The notes under the pieces are model-generated. The model saw only the letters and a program-made list of their open reading frames with translations. It had not been told where the DNA came from and made no database searches. The position numbers were made by a program, and so were the translations under genes. 64,000 nt of DNA from assembly GCF_963422355.1 (NCBI RefSeq), contig NC_085085.1, forward strand, positions 12,849,485 through 12,913,484. The letters run 5' to 3'. Each line of letters begins with the position of its first letter. The first letter of the stretch is position 1. Positions 1 through 12,062 of this stretch are shown piece by piece. Origin of the DNA: Corticium candelabrum (Eukaryota; Porifera; Homoscleromorpha; Homosclerophorida; Plakinidae).

Positions 1-1775
1 GCTGAGGTATCCCAGACTGTTTTCTGGCGAAATCCGTTCATCAGCCTTTGTAGCTCAAAGAATCTAGTAGAATATATCGTGTTAGAGGTAGAGCCTGTAA
101 GGCTGCCCACACATTCATCTCACAAGGTATCGTACTGAACACTGTTGCTGTATTGAATTATGACCAACATCGATCTTGTTGTTGCTTCCAAGTACTTGCT
201 TGCAGACATCTGTGTCGCAAAGAGTAGCGAAATAGGTTTACCTGACTGTCAACATTATTGTAGAACACATCTGGGACATCTTCTCAAACCCGGTGATACA
301 GTGATGGGGTGAGACAGCTTGTTTTTGTGGTGTTTGGTTTCGAACATTTTCGTTTGTGAGAGAGACGAACCGCAGAGACTGTCTTGAGTTCTGATGAATG
401 ACCGACTTGAACTCCTGTGTTATGCAGATTTGATGTCGCTCATAGTAATGTCAATGACGAAAACCTTTCCAAACTACGTGAAGACCATGTGCCTGATTTG
501 GTACGATTTGTACGTTGTGCTAATTAGGCATACATGTACTCTTCATGTGCTGTTAGTGTGTTTGCTATAGATCAGTGTGGTTGTTGGTTTTAAGGTTGCC
601 ACTCTATATGTTGATGTCATGCGTGTTGTATTAGCCGTTACATAACTGTAGCAGTCAACCTCTAGTAGCCAAAACAAGTTCAACATTTAGTGAATGTCCC
701 TTAGATTTGTGAAGGTCATATTTGCCATGTTGATATGATAGCACAAAAAGCATTATGTATTGTGATGTGATGCGATGTGATGATACATTTACTCAAGGAA
801 ACTATTCAGTATACAATAATGGCTACCATGGCACCCTGCTAACATAAACGCGAACAACAAACACAGCAAAAACACAGTATGTACGTAATAGTTCAAACAT
901 CTTTCTGCATATGAAGCAGTGCTGTAAACTCTCTCTAATCACATTGTATGGGACAATTAGTGAATGCCTCACAGAGGGCAGTTACATGGAGCCAATGTTC
1001 ATATGCATGAAAGTGCTATTGGGATCTGAGATGCAGTGGCTTTACTGTGTGAGATACATGCTAAGTGTGATTGAATATGAAATTGTATTGTAAATTTGCC
1101 AAGGAAATCAATTTCGACTACACTTATGTAATATCTCCCAAACAGCCACAGCGTATAGGGTGCTGCAAATCTACCACTGTAGACTATAATATGCTGTGCA
1201 TCCTTTCTATTGGAAAGCATAGTTTGTGTCCATATGTCTGACTTCTTTCTTTATGCTAGTCGTTTGTTTAGCTGCTCCATTGTCTGTCAATCTTTGTCTA
1301 CTGGTGACCGGCCATGTTTGTATTGAAGGTGTTGGTCAAGAAGAGTTATGGAGAGAAACGAAAACGCCGCCAGAAGCGAGTGTGGAAATTGAAACACCTT
1401 CCTAAAGATTCAGATGACATGGCTGTTTCCGACAGCATGGATCAGTGAGTCATCAACATCCTACCATTTCATAGCAAGACCACAGCATGCCATTGAATAT
1501 AGGGATTACGATGATTTTCTCGCTGATCTTGAAGAAGATGAGACACTTAGACAAGCTGTCAACATCTATAAAGGTTTGTCTGCACAAACTATATTATTGA
1601 CTTGGTTCGTTGATAAGACAATATGTCAGACGCAACACGACTGAAACATGTAAGACATGGATCCGGTGTAACTGATGATGTGGAAGACGAGGCACCTCAG
1701 ATCAGTCTGGCTGAAATGTTGGATGATTTGTGTATCGATGATCCTGATAGTGAAACTACAACTAGTGAAATGTGA
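1..1775 (+). CDS. NMD3: NMD3, 60S ribosomal export adaptor, C-terminal half (5' truncated by window)
   Basis: NMD3 loads onto late 60S pre-subunits and recruits the exportin CRM1 for transport out of the nucleus. Exons that join in phase: 1-96, 193-308, 428-500, 1329-1444, 1479-1573 and 1630-1775, ending in TGA. Visible family blocks are RTHLGHLLKPGDTVMG, the DVAHSNVNDENLSKLREDHV block, VLVKKSYGEKRKRRQKRVWK (a basic stretch), RDYDDFLADLEEDETLRQAV and the acidic tail DEAPQISLAEMLDDL. These follow the order of animal NMD3 C-termini. The N-terminal zinc-binding part lies upstream of the window. The start of exon 2 is inferred from phase (acceptor AAG at 190-192) and gives a shorter linker than in vertebrates. 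The gene is convergent with the Ttd14-like gene. Family identification is from remembered conservation; I consider it near certain. Confidence 0.95.
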
Positions 1776-2227
1776 TGAGAGTTATTTACGGGGAAAGATC
1801 AAGTAGAGTGCAGCTATGTCGTTGAGATGTTGTATGATGGTGAGCACAGTCATCACAAGTGTATGCGGTAATATATTGGTTGTAATTTCAAAATATGGCG
1901 AAATGTCTCAGCTCTTGTCAACTACTGCAATTCCACTGTACATTTATGTGTGATAAACGGTCAGATGGATTAAACCATGCTCATAACCGAAGTAACCCTA
2001 ACCTTGGTAACATCATAAACACGAGTAATTATGTGTAAAGCTTGCAAGCATCCAGTGTCCATGTCTGTGTAAGTGCTTTCTTGTGTGTATGTAGTACAAG
2101 ATAGTGACTGATGCCCAAAGACAGACAGTTTGGTAATGAACCTATTCCTTCCCAACTTGTGATGTTATGTTGACTCTAGGGTGAGAAGACAAGTAACTGA
2201 TAAACTATTGTTAGACAAGAAATTGTC

Positions 2228-2233
2228 AATAAA
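2228..2233 (+). terminator. poly(A) signal AATAAA of NMD3
   Basis: Canonical AATAAA about 450 bases after the NMD3 stop, followed by a T-rich stretch. The intervening 1776-2227 has no supported ORF and is read as 3' UTR. Confidence 0.5.
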
Positions 2234-2499
2234 AGTTCAGTAAAACAAAGTTTATTAAGACAAAACATATATCTAAAGATAGAGCCTTAGCGAGACCCAG
2301 AGGGACTGTCAATGTCTGTACAATTTGCTAGTCTTTATATTTTTATTAAAATGCACAGTCTATGTAACATTGCTAGTCTTTGCTAGTTGTGAGACACATG
2401 AGAGCACAACAATCAGCACCAGATGATATTGGACGTATACATGTATAACATGGTAAAATTGCCATACCCTTTGACTTGACTATTGAACTAGCAGACATT

Positions 2500-4095
2500 C
2501 TACATGAGAGTCAAGTTGTACATCGAATAGCAAACGTCGTCAGTGACATCTTTCACTACATCAACAAATGGTGGAAGACTACGAGCATTGCTTTCTTTTG
2601 CACTGTAGGTCTCCATTAATATTAGACCTCTGCACCTGCCATTACAGCCGAATTGTGAAATGAGCGAAATGCTCATAGTGTCATCGTCAAGAGTATATAT
2701 GGGTTCTCACCTCTCGTGGCAAGGTTCTTGATATACGTCCATTTGAAAATACTGATGATTCCAAATGAAACAGCGCCTCAGTTTATAGGCAGTAAATCGT
2801 GTCCTGTCTGCCTGTAATAACAGATCCTGAACAAGGACAGACTAAAATTAGTCATGAATAAGGCAATAATCTGATGTACAAAATTGTGCGAATGATGTTG
2901 ATACTTGAGAGAAATGTCAATGGAGTTACGGACACTACCTGATATTCTCTGTCGTTTATCTGTCTTCTTGTTTCCAGAACAGATCCATCGCTGAGGCTTG
3001 TTCTTCTGGATACCATGTAGGTGTAGTGGCCTACAAGATGGACTGTTTCTTAACTGACATTCAAGTTATTTTCTCGTTTAGACAATGGCAAACTGTTTTG
3101 TCCTCTTTTCCTCAGACGTTCTTGGATGTTGTCATCTGGTGACTTCAGATAATTTTGGATGACGTCGAAATCTTGAAACTCTCCAAATTTCTAAGTAATG
3201 AAACATCGCAATGTTGGGCACATGCAGCCAAGTATGTAGAACTACATGGGATATGTCTAATACCTCGTTTGATGGCAAAGCTCTCACCAAGAATTTCAAT
3301 CTTTTACTTTGAGGCATGAGCCGGTCACCTATGTCAATTCCAAGTCTGGCGCTTACAGCCTGAATGCCACATGTATCACAATCTCCAATTCGATGAGACA
3401 AGTTGATCTACTTACCGATAAACAGCGTCTGCACTTTTCCTCAAAATCAGAAGAGTTATCAATGACATCATAGTAAGGATGTCCGAGCCATGCCCGACCA
3501 GCTTTTGCATCTAGCTTACGGGCTAACTCCAAACCTTCAGTTCGTGCAGCATTATTCTCTAGTGAGTAGAATTCTTCAGCTCCAATAGCAGCCGTTACCT
3601 AACTCCACACTTGCATGATGAGTAACAAGTCTACATGGACTGTTACTGAACATCCATACACTAACCAGGTGAATGATCTGATCATATCTGCTGTCTCTCA
3701 GCTGCACATTGTTCTTACCAATCTTTGCAAGAATTCTGTCCCAAGTACCAGCATCAATGACTAGAGAAATATGAATACGATGTATACATTAAAATTGTCG
3801 TTCACATTGTATACAAATTAGAACAACATGCTGATGGGTCCATGGCTCCTCGGTCACAGATGATAAGACAGGGCTTTGGACAATTTTGGGATAAATCAAA
3901 GTAGACTTGCTCAATTTGCAACAGTGTCTTCAGCAAGTTCTCTTGAAAGTCTGCAACTACATTAGACGCTCATTGCATAAATGTAAACCACAACCATAGT
4001 CCAAACGCAAAAAACGCAGTGTTCACATGCACACTCACTTCCATTATGCATGGACATGTACTACACAGACAAATCGCATGCGTGCACACATGCAG

Positions 4096-4150
<55 letters not shown>

Positions 4151-7100
4151 TTAAATTTACTGAAAGATACTGATTAAATTAATAATCCTTGCTTGTATGT
4201 TCGTTGAGCTCATCAAATCTTACTCCTCCTCTGGGAACAACAAAACAGTCACTGTTAATTTCATCACCTGTATGCATTTATTTAGCTGCTCTTACCCAAG
4301 CAAAAGAGTTGCTGTCTCGGGCACTCGGTACACCTGTAAAAGAACAATTAATTATAAAACAGGTGAACTGAATGACTACTTGAGATTATATTGCACGAAG
4401 TTACTGTATTAAATACATTACAAAATTTCAGCTGCAGAAAGTGGTTTCTTTGCTACATTACAATTATTCTAATTTAGAGAATTCCTATAGCTGCTATCCT
4501 ATCAATTAATTAAATCTTCCATATAACAACACATTTTATATTAACAATAAACAAATCAATTTACATACAAACTAGTTTAATTAGACTTACAGTACAAGTG
4601 CTACAAGTTTGTCAATCAATTAATTAGTGAGCAAATGGTGTTGATCACTTATGAGTTGAATTTTAATTAACATTGGAAATTCCTTTTTATCTCCAATCAA
4701 CTCAAGCACTAGAGATCAAAGATCAGCTACTTAGCCGCCTACACAGTGTGTAGCTTTGAGCAAGCGCACATCTATAGCTATCTAGACAATCACATCCTGT
4801 TAACAGGTCCCCTAGGAAGACCAGCCTTAGGTTGATAGGGCTACCTGTATAAATATATCTATCTAAAGCAAAGGAAAATACAGACAGTTGTTCCTTGAGT
4901 GGAAAACCCAGCAATAATCTCAGTTATCTTTCAAACTCACTTTCAGAGCCCTTGGATGCCAGAGCATGGTCTCTCATTGAAAGTTTGACGGTCAATAACA
5001 TTCTTTCTTCTACAGTACCTTGTACTGTGTCTCGAGTTCCCAACATTGCAGTCTCAGTTTTTCATAAGAGTTGTGGTATTCCTCTTGAGAGAATTGCTTC
5101 TGATTCATCTGATGCTGTAGCATGGAAGCTTTTGATGCTTGTTCCAAGGATGGTTCTTACCCCTCCTAAGCGTGGTGGGAGAGCAGGATGTCAGGAAATT
5201 CGCAATTTGTGTCAAAATTTCTGGAGTATCATTGAGAAGAACTACTGCAGTTGAACGCTCCTAGATCAAGAAATGAATCTAAAACGCCAAAAAACCATCA
5301 AAGAAATTCTGCTCTTCGTCTCATATGTTGTGGTGAGTTGTCTCGTGCAGCTAGAATTCTATGCAGCAAAGGTCTAGCTCCAGCTACACAAGCTACTGTT
5401 GACAAGTTAGCTTCTAAACACCCAATTCAGCAACAAGTTCCTGAGTATGAAGATCCAAAATCAGATTCAGGCTTGAATCTGAATCAGCAGTCTCTTGCTC
5501 GGATGATTAGATCTCCCCCATGGTTCTGGAGGCCGTCCATCTGGATGGAGATATGAGCATTTACGTGCCCTGATTGCTGATCATCAAATCAGTGATTATC
5601 TTCACTTTCTGTGCAGTGCTATTGCACCTGGCTCACTTCCTGAAGAAGCCATCTCCCTTTTGTCAGCTTCTCGTCTGGTTGCATTACCAAAAGGATTCGA
5701 TGATGTGCGCCCAATAGCCATTGAAGAAGTTTTTAGGAGAATTACAGCTAAGGTCATCTGCTCAGAAAAACAGACAGAATTCCATTCTTTCTTCTGTCCT
5801 ATTCAACATGGCATGGCTACTGAAGGTGGAGTTGAGCTTATAGTTCATCAAGCTCAAGCTTTGCTGAACAACACCCAGATTGGGTAATTTTAAAATCAGA
5901 CATTAAGAATGCTTTCAATTCAATTAGTCGACAACACATGTTACAGCAAGTATGCAATCATTTTCTGGACGTGTATCCACATGCTTTTAACATGTATGGT
6001 CATGTCAGCTCACTTGTGTATACTAAGGGCCATAGTGCTGTCATCCTTCAGTCGCAAGGAGTCCATCAAGGAGACCCTTTGGGCCCCTGTTTGTTTTCCA
6101 TTACTATACAACCATTACTCTCTAAGGTGCAGAAGCAACATCCCCAAGTTCAAACTCTGGCTTATTTGGATGACGTCTTCTTGATTGGTTCGCCTGAAGA
6201 AACTGTGAATGCCTTTCAAGACCTACAATGTCAGTTTGAGTCAACAGTCTACTCGTCTCTAAGCAGAAATGTGAAGCATATGCAATGGCTTATCCAGATG
6301 AGTGGTCTGTTGACATTGCCATCAACACTTCTGGCATTGACATACTTGGAACCCCAATTGGGACACCAGATTACGTCTCCGCACGTTGCATAGATAAGGC
6401 AAAGTCTGGTACTGAACTATGTTCAAAACTACTAGAATTGGACGATCCACAGAGTTCTTTACTGCTACTCAGGCACTGTCACGTTCCTAGTCTCAACCAT
6501 TTGCGTAGAACTGTCATACCAAAACAACTCAATAAAGCTGCTTTGATACATGATGACCAGACATATCAAACTTTTTCTTCAGTCATGGGCTTAGATGTAT
6601 CAGACCCTGATTCATGGTTTCAGAGTTGTTTGCCTATTAGACATGGAGGGTTTGGTCTCTCCAGGATGCAATCAGTCGTTCCCATGGCAATCCTAGCAGC
6701 TTGGATTCACACGTACCAGGAACTGTCTTTGCGGTTGAACTCTCATGAGTTGATTGACAACTTGTTCGAAAGACAGTCTTTTGAAGGATCTCTCTCTCAC
6801 CATCTGTCACTAGCGGGGGCTACTATACAAGAACAAATGCCAGAGAAATCCTTATTAAGTGAAAAATCTCTAAGTCAAATTCTTGAAGATCCGGAAAAGT
6901 TAATACATCGTTTCACGTGCACAATGACTGATCAAGATTACAATCTTCTGTTAGGAAAAGAAAACTCACATGAAGTTTCAGCCAGACTTAGATCAGTCAG
7001 TGGAAAGAGAGCTGGTGCCTTCTTACAAGCAATCCCAACGTCAAACGAGCTTGCAATAAAACCCGGTGAATTTTGCCTAGCAGCTTGTTTACATTTAGAG

Positions 7101-8160
7101 CTTCACCTTCCTTTTCAGGGAATGCAAGATAAGTGCGATTGTGGGACCTACCTTAACTCTTCTGGGTATCATCTCATGACATGTAAACACGAAGGAGGTC
7201 CCGTTTGGGCTCATGACTCAATTGTAAGCTCTTAGTTGGAATGCTTGAAAGAGCTGGCCAGTCTCCACAAGAAAGAACCAAAACATAGATATCTGAACAA
7301 TGAGGGTAGACCTGATATTCTCATATGCAACACTGGTATTTTGTCTGATCAGGAGATGGATATTTCACTTGCCCATCCCTGGAGTAAAGAGGTCGTCAAA
7401 AATTGCGCCAAACTGAGTGGATTTGCTGCAAAGAAAAGAGAAGAAATGAAAATTGCTAAATATGACGAGATTCTTCCAGGAGGTAGTGCACCAAAATGCA
7501 TACCTGTAGTGTTTGAGCACTTTGGCACCTGGGGAGTTTCCGATGAGCGTCTGCTGAACACTTTATCACTCAAGTCCAAAGATAACGAAGGAAAGAACAA
7601 CTCTGCTGACTTCAAGACCTACTGGAGACGTCGATTTTCCGTTACACTGCAGAAACTAAATGCTCGTGTGATGATGAAAAAACTGAACATTGTTCAAGGT
7701 GGTTCCATTTTAGATGATAAACTCAGGCGTGTCCAGGCACGCCCACATTAGTTTCTTAAGTTAGAGTTTAGGTTTGAGTTTAGTTGACATTTTATGTAGT
7801 TTGCCGTATCTATCGAATGTCATTGTACTAGAGAATTGGATATATCTAATAAATATTCTATCTATCAATCTATCTACCTATCCTGTAGTCTAGATGTGCT
7901 TACCTTCCATCCCAAATTCTCGAACCACGTTGACAAACGAACTTGAACAGTGCTCTTTCCACCGCATGGGCCTAAATAACATGCTTTGGTACCAATCGCT
8001 GTTAAATTTTTTTGAGTGGCTAGACAACTGCGTTGGCGTCCAGCCAGTAACCTACAGTAAATTTGCACAAAAACGAACCTCCCGTAAGAACTACCTTGTA
8101 CACGACATGTGGAGAAGAAACAGCGTTCGAGCGAGATTGTAGCGACTCTTGCTGTGACAT
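2500..8160 (-). CDS. ttd14: Ttd14-like P-loop NTPase (NadR/Ttd14 AAA family), complete, 12 exons
   Basis: Exons on the complement, first to last: 8079-8160, 7904-7971, 4296-4333, 4193-4230, 3828-3950, 3666-3760, 3416-3598, 3264-3359, 3055-3190, 2939-3030, 2711-2826, 2500-2635. The phases close to 401 codons (400 aa). Seen: Walker A GPCGGKS at about residues 28-34, then [45 protein letters not shown] at about 107-116, [10 protein letters not shown] at about 188-197, and a C-terminal half containing IDIGDRL, RLRKRGQ and LMETYSA. In Drosophila the family founder is needed for light-dependent trafficking of the TRPL channel; the role here is inferred. Intron 4 uses a GC donor (GC-AG). The donor of exon 9 is uncertain: an alternative in-phase donor would shorten it by about 14 codons. 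Intron 2 is 3.6 kb because a retrotransposon sits in it. Start chosen at 8160 because it gives a short leader before the VVYKVVLTG strand. Confidence 0.92.
4097..4147. repeat. (CA)n microsatellite
   Basis: Uninterrupted CA dinucleotides, in the intron between exons 4 and 5 of the Ttd14-like gene. Confidence 0.95.
4880..7870 (+). mobile_element. Degenerate non-LTR retrotransposon with restriction-like endonuclease, antisense in a Ttd14-like intron
   Basis: A reverse-transcriptase polyprotein is readable across several frames: 4895-5254, 5251-5556, 5660-5887, 5938-6250, 6285-7235 and 7236-7751. RT motifs: [48 protein letters not shown] and the catalytic box [10 protein letters not shown] (YLDD at the active site). 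Downstream lie a CDCG...H...C zinc knuckle (about 7132-7190) and an RPDI...EMDISLAHP core typical of the PD-(D/E)XK endonuclease of R2/R4/NeSL-type elements. At least four frameshifts and an in-frame TAG at 7233-7235 show it is dead. There is no APE endonuclease. The 3' end has AATAAATATTC followed by (TCTA)n repeats; a similar TATCTATC run precedes the 5' side. Clade is not assigned. Confidence 0.88.
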
Positions 8161-8994
8161 CTTCGATCTTGTTATGCGTCAACAATGCGTAAAATAATGC
8201 GCGTCCTACTAAAAGTAAGTGTTGGGACACCGAATAGGGTAGCGGCAACTTCCGGTCACGCCTGGAATTAGAGCCGTGTTTCTCATAAAACAAAAGCGTA
8301 TTTGCCAAACATTGTATATCATATTGTAGACCAATGCATGACCTTACTCGTAAGACTAGTGGGAGTGCACGCAGTCGCTGCTGCTCGTCGTGATCACGAA
8401 ACGTTTGAAATATTGCGTGATAGTTGATATCACCATACGGGATCCTAATTCGGAACAGTCGTTTTCTTGCTAACCGCGTTTGCAAGAATCTTGATTTGTG
8501 CGCTCCGAGTACCGAAGAGATAAAGCTACATGCACGGCTACTGAGGATAGGACTTGTGCTTGTCAAGCAGGGTAGACCACGTTCCAATGTTGCATAGGTG
8601 TTGTTGCGTATTCTTGAAATCATGAAGATTTAGCTTCAATTCTTTGTTGTTTTTGTAGATGTTAAACTACATCATCGCCAAGGACGTAGTAACCACTGAT
8701 CTTCAACCGATTTTTGTGAGGTTTCTGTGTCATTTACGACGTGAAAGACTGCTAACTATCATCAGAGACGAAAAGGAACTGTGGATATGCCTGAGCAACG
8801 TAATTTACACCGTAGAAAGTGTTCATCTTTTCATCAGATGGACTTGAGTCTAGAATCTTGCAACATCGTCATTATTTTATTGTCATTAATATCAACCATT
8901 TACAATGTGGGGCCAACGTTACTCCTACATAGAGAAATGGTTTGTACATAAAGGAAATTATTTCTACTGAGCTCAAGGAAGAATTTATGAAAGA
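8161..8994. other. Upstream region of the Ttd14-like gene, no supported gene
   Basis: A 249-codon open frame on the complement (7874-8623) runs through both Ttd14-like exons and their intron, but it looks like nothing known outside them. The 19-base motif GGGATCCTAATTCGGAACA at about 8440-8458 recurs inverted near 11270 (see findings). 8600-8994 shows nothing recognisable. Confidence 0.4.
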
Positions 8995-10625
8995 TGTATT
9001 TAAGAACATGCTGGGCAGAGCCACAACTCAGCCGTATCAGGCATGTCTGTAAACATGGCGCACCAGTAGTGGTACCACCTTCTGCAGCCTGCTTTATCGC
9101 AGCCTATCCAGCACTGCTGATCATCTGTGGTATCGTTTTCATAGTCCTTACCACATCCCTGGCACAGATTTTCTTGACTACTACTAAGGGGCAAAGCTAA
9201 GTCAACTTCGGCATTCCAAGTTTCGTCTTTCTTTCTTTTGGCGTTCTCTTTCTCTGAGGCATTGTATGGCTTCTTCGCTAGTCACTGATTCTCCGTAATA
9301 GTTGAGCTGAAGTCTTCCGCTCTTAGAGGCAGGCTTGGTGAGCTTGGCTTGAAAATGCTCCTTGAACATGGATGTTAAATTTCTGTGATTGGTGTTGCTG
9401 TTGTCAGGTTATCATAGCTGCATTTCGTGTAAGGCATTGATCGATTAAGTGCACCATGTGCAATAACTTCTCTGTTTAGAGGATGAATACCTGTTGCTCG
9501 AAAACCACTGACCAAATGCTCAGGGAAAACACTATTTTTCCATAATTTCTTTAGTAGAGAAAGAAAGGATTTTTTGTGACTACTGCCTGACATGTTTCAG
9601 TTTTGTAGATTTTTAAGATTTGACTTCAGGCTCTCTTGACAGTTCGAAAGACACTCACATCTAAGGGCTGTAGAATGTGTGTTGTGTGTGGTGGTAAGCA
9701 AAATATAATTGTGTTGTTTTCCCTGGCACATGTTACTACTTTCAGTGAGATGTGTGAGCCATGACCATCTAGAATAAGCATCACAGGCAGAGACTTTCGC
9801 ACTGATTCTGTAGCTGGCAGAAAGACAGAGCAAAACCATTCTGTGAATTGTGCTTCTTCCATCCATCCAGAGTCACTGCTGATATATCTTGTTCCAATGG
9901 GGCCATTTTCCATCCATGCTGGATCAGCTGTCTTAGCTTTATACATAACATAGGGAGGAAGCTTTTCGCCCACTGCTGATCCATAGGCTAGCACTGTAAT
10001 ATTCTCTCTGCCGGATCCACTGCCTACTTCAACAACGTGCTTGTCTCCTCTTCTGACAATGACTTTTGTGGAAGGTACAGAAGTGGAAAGACCTGTTTCA
10101 TCACAGTTCCATAGGCGAGCTGCAAGGTCACTGTACTTTAGGTCTAGCAAACCTTCATCCCTCAGTACCTCTTCCGGTTTTGTGAAGAAACCATCGATAA
10201 CTTCAGGTGTGCAACACTTGGCTCGTTGGATTGTTAGATGCTGGGGTTTTCTTTCAGTTAGTTCTGGCCAGCGTTTGACGAAAGCACTCCACCACTTCTT
10301 TGATGGCTCGCCTGATGGAAAAGAGCTTTGACAGCCAACTTCTGCTAGATATTGCTTGAGCACACGCCCAACCAGGTCACGTGTAGCTGGGTAGCCAAAT
10401 GTTCCTAGAGCTATGCATGCACGAACCCCTATCTTCTCTTCTAGCTCTGAAAGCGTGGTATAGGCCTGCCAGTTTGCTGGTGTTTAACAACACCACGGAC
10501 GTGTAGAGAGTTGTTGTAGCACAGCCATAGGTCTTTGCTGCTTGACGGACTGATAAACGCTTTGACCTAACAGCATCAACTGCTTCTTGGAAAGCAGCAG
10601 ATTGAGACGAAGCAAACGTTGACAT
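8995..10625 (-). pseudogene. Pogo-like DDE transposase with C-terminal PHD finger, decayed
   Basis: Pieces in order on the complement: a Psq-type helix-turn-helix (10625 to about 10480; KRLSVRQAAKTYGCATTTLY), a CENP-B/Tc5-like segment (WWSAFVKRWPELTERKPQHL), and the DDE_1 catalytic core in the 9626-10363 frame. The three acidic residues are in NCDETGLS (D at residue 88 of that frame), LILDGHGSHIS and LQPLDVSVF. A fragment with SGFRATGIHPLNREVI (9375-9593) follows, and last a Cys4-His-Cys3 PHD finger (9000-9194; CQGCGKDYEN, CWIGCDKAGC, WYHYWC, WLCPAC). The frame breaks near 10440-10490, near 9640 and near 9595, so it is not functional. DDE, HTH and GIHPLNR are hallmarks of the pogo/Tigger/jerky superfamily, and a PHD tail is known in some invertebrate members. 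Element ends and TA duplications were not resolved. Confidence 0.88.
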
Positions 10626-11535
10626 GTATTCAGAAACACAGTTGGGAAAAGTTCAAATCATTTAGATCAAATGACTTCGTTCGCTCCACCCATGCACGTG
10701 CAGAATCAGACACAAGGGAACGTGTATACAACTCTGTTTATCTACATGCGTAGCAGTGTGCTTTTCAAAGGTTCATCGCAATAAAATAAAATAGCTGTTT
10801 ATGCCTGTATAGCTACATGTAATTGAGTTGGAGGTCGGTAGACCAGTACACATTCGTTGAATGAGATGTCCACTTCAGGACGGAGATGACTGGTGCTAAG
10901 GAAGTCTGTGAGTGCATACCAATAAAATCCAGACAGTAAGAATTTTGTATGTGCCTCAAAACTACCGCGTAAGTGATTAATTAGGGATTGAGAGAAATCA
11001 CTCTCTGTACGCCATATTGCCATCCACACCAAATGAAACGTGCAAGCACCATGCTAGTAGATATATGTAACCGTCTGTACCATGTTTTTGCACTAATAAA
11101 CGATTACTAGATAGAATCAGGCCGTTTTAGCTTACCTTCGGCAAGATGAGAAAGCGGTAGCCAAAGCCTAAACATTCACCAAAATTATTCTACATCGTCA
11201 GTACAGACTAGATAAACACATGACAAAATCGCAACGCGATGTGATAGTTGTATCTGGGAGAAACTAAATGTTCCGAATTAGGATCCCTGGGAGAGCTAAT
11301 GGTTTCTCCCGAACCGCCCACATTCTGCGCAATCGCGGTGTTGAAAGGTGGTCGACCGAAACAAGCGTCGGTCCATTAAAGTGTCAACAGTTACTCTACA
11401 AGATTATCTAGGGTACAAGCCAATCAAGCACTTCGGTAAAAAGAAACACGATCGTGAAGGAAGGCGTGGCCAAAACTGTTCCGAATTAGGTGCCGCAACC
11501 CTACTGTATGTCGTAGCGTGCGTTACAGCTAAGTC
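10626..11535. promoter_or_regulatory. Region between pogo remnant and SKA2; probable SKA2 promoter at its right end
   Basis: No supported gene. Two copies of TGTTCCGAATTAGG occur (about 11270-11283 and 11479-11492), the second about 45 bases before the SKA2 ATG. The rest shows nothing recognisable. Confidence 0.35.
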
Positions 11536-12062
11536 ATGGAAAACACCGTTGAGAAACTGGAGGCTTTGGTCGGTGAAAACTGGCTCTGGCGGTTACGATT
11601 TAACTTGATATGATATTATAATGTGTCAGTTTGCTAAAGCCGAGCGAGACTTGGATTTTATGTCTCGAACCCTTCGCAGCGAGTTTGCTGCTCAGTTTGA
11701 GGAGTCCGGAGAAGAAGAGGTGCGATACTTATAGACTCAATCTGTCTATCTGTCCGCAAAATACACGTCGTATCTACTTACGTCGTCTGTCTAGCTCAAC
11801 CCCGTCCACTTGGTGTCCAGACTGTCGAGGGCGCGAACGAGACTGGAGACTTTGCGAAGCGAGAGAGTGCGCTGTGAAGAAGAGAGAGCGGTTGGAGAGA
11901 GTGGTGCGACACAGTTGCTCGGCGTGGATGGTTTCTTGTTTATAGAAAGTCGAAGATGAACTGAGAGTGCTGACGACAGCGAATGGCAACTTGTTGAGAA
12001 GTCTACAAGTGAAAGCAGGACTGAAGGTTGGTATGGGAACAAGTGGCATTCACGATGGCTAA
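11536..12062 (+). CDS. SKA2: SKA2, spindle and kinetochore-associated complex subunit 2
   Basis: SKA2 is the small coiled-coil subunit of the SKA complex that couples kinetochores to spindle microtubules. Four exons join in phase 0: 11536-11568, 11630-11719, 11795-11890 and 11946-12062, giving 111 aa (animal SKA2 is about 120 aa). Visible matches: MENTVEKLEALFAKAERDLD at the start, where the family has a V-x-K-L-E...F-x-K-A-E-x-D-L-D pattern, then LNPVHLVSRLSRARTRLETL. The whole protein is predicted alpha-helical. The exon-3 donor at 11891 is weak, but it makes the block after NPV exactly as long as in the human protein. A later in-phase donor at 11924 would add 11 residues. It is divergently oriented to the Ttd14-like gene, with the pogo remnant in between. 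Confidence 0.85.

Noticed and set aside
5660-6393. Functional reverse transcriptase
   Set aside because: Stops and frame changes at about 5556, 5887, 6250 and 7233 break the polyprotein.
7874-8623. Long 249-codon ORF on the complement as a separate gene
   Set aside because: It only reads through exons 1-2 and intron 1 of the Ttd14-like gene; the spliced model is supported by family motifs and exact phases.
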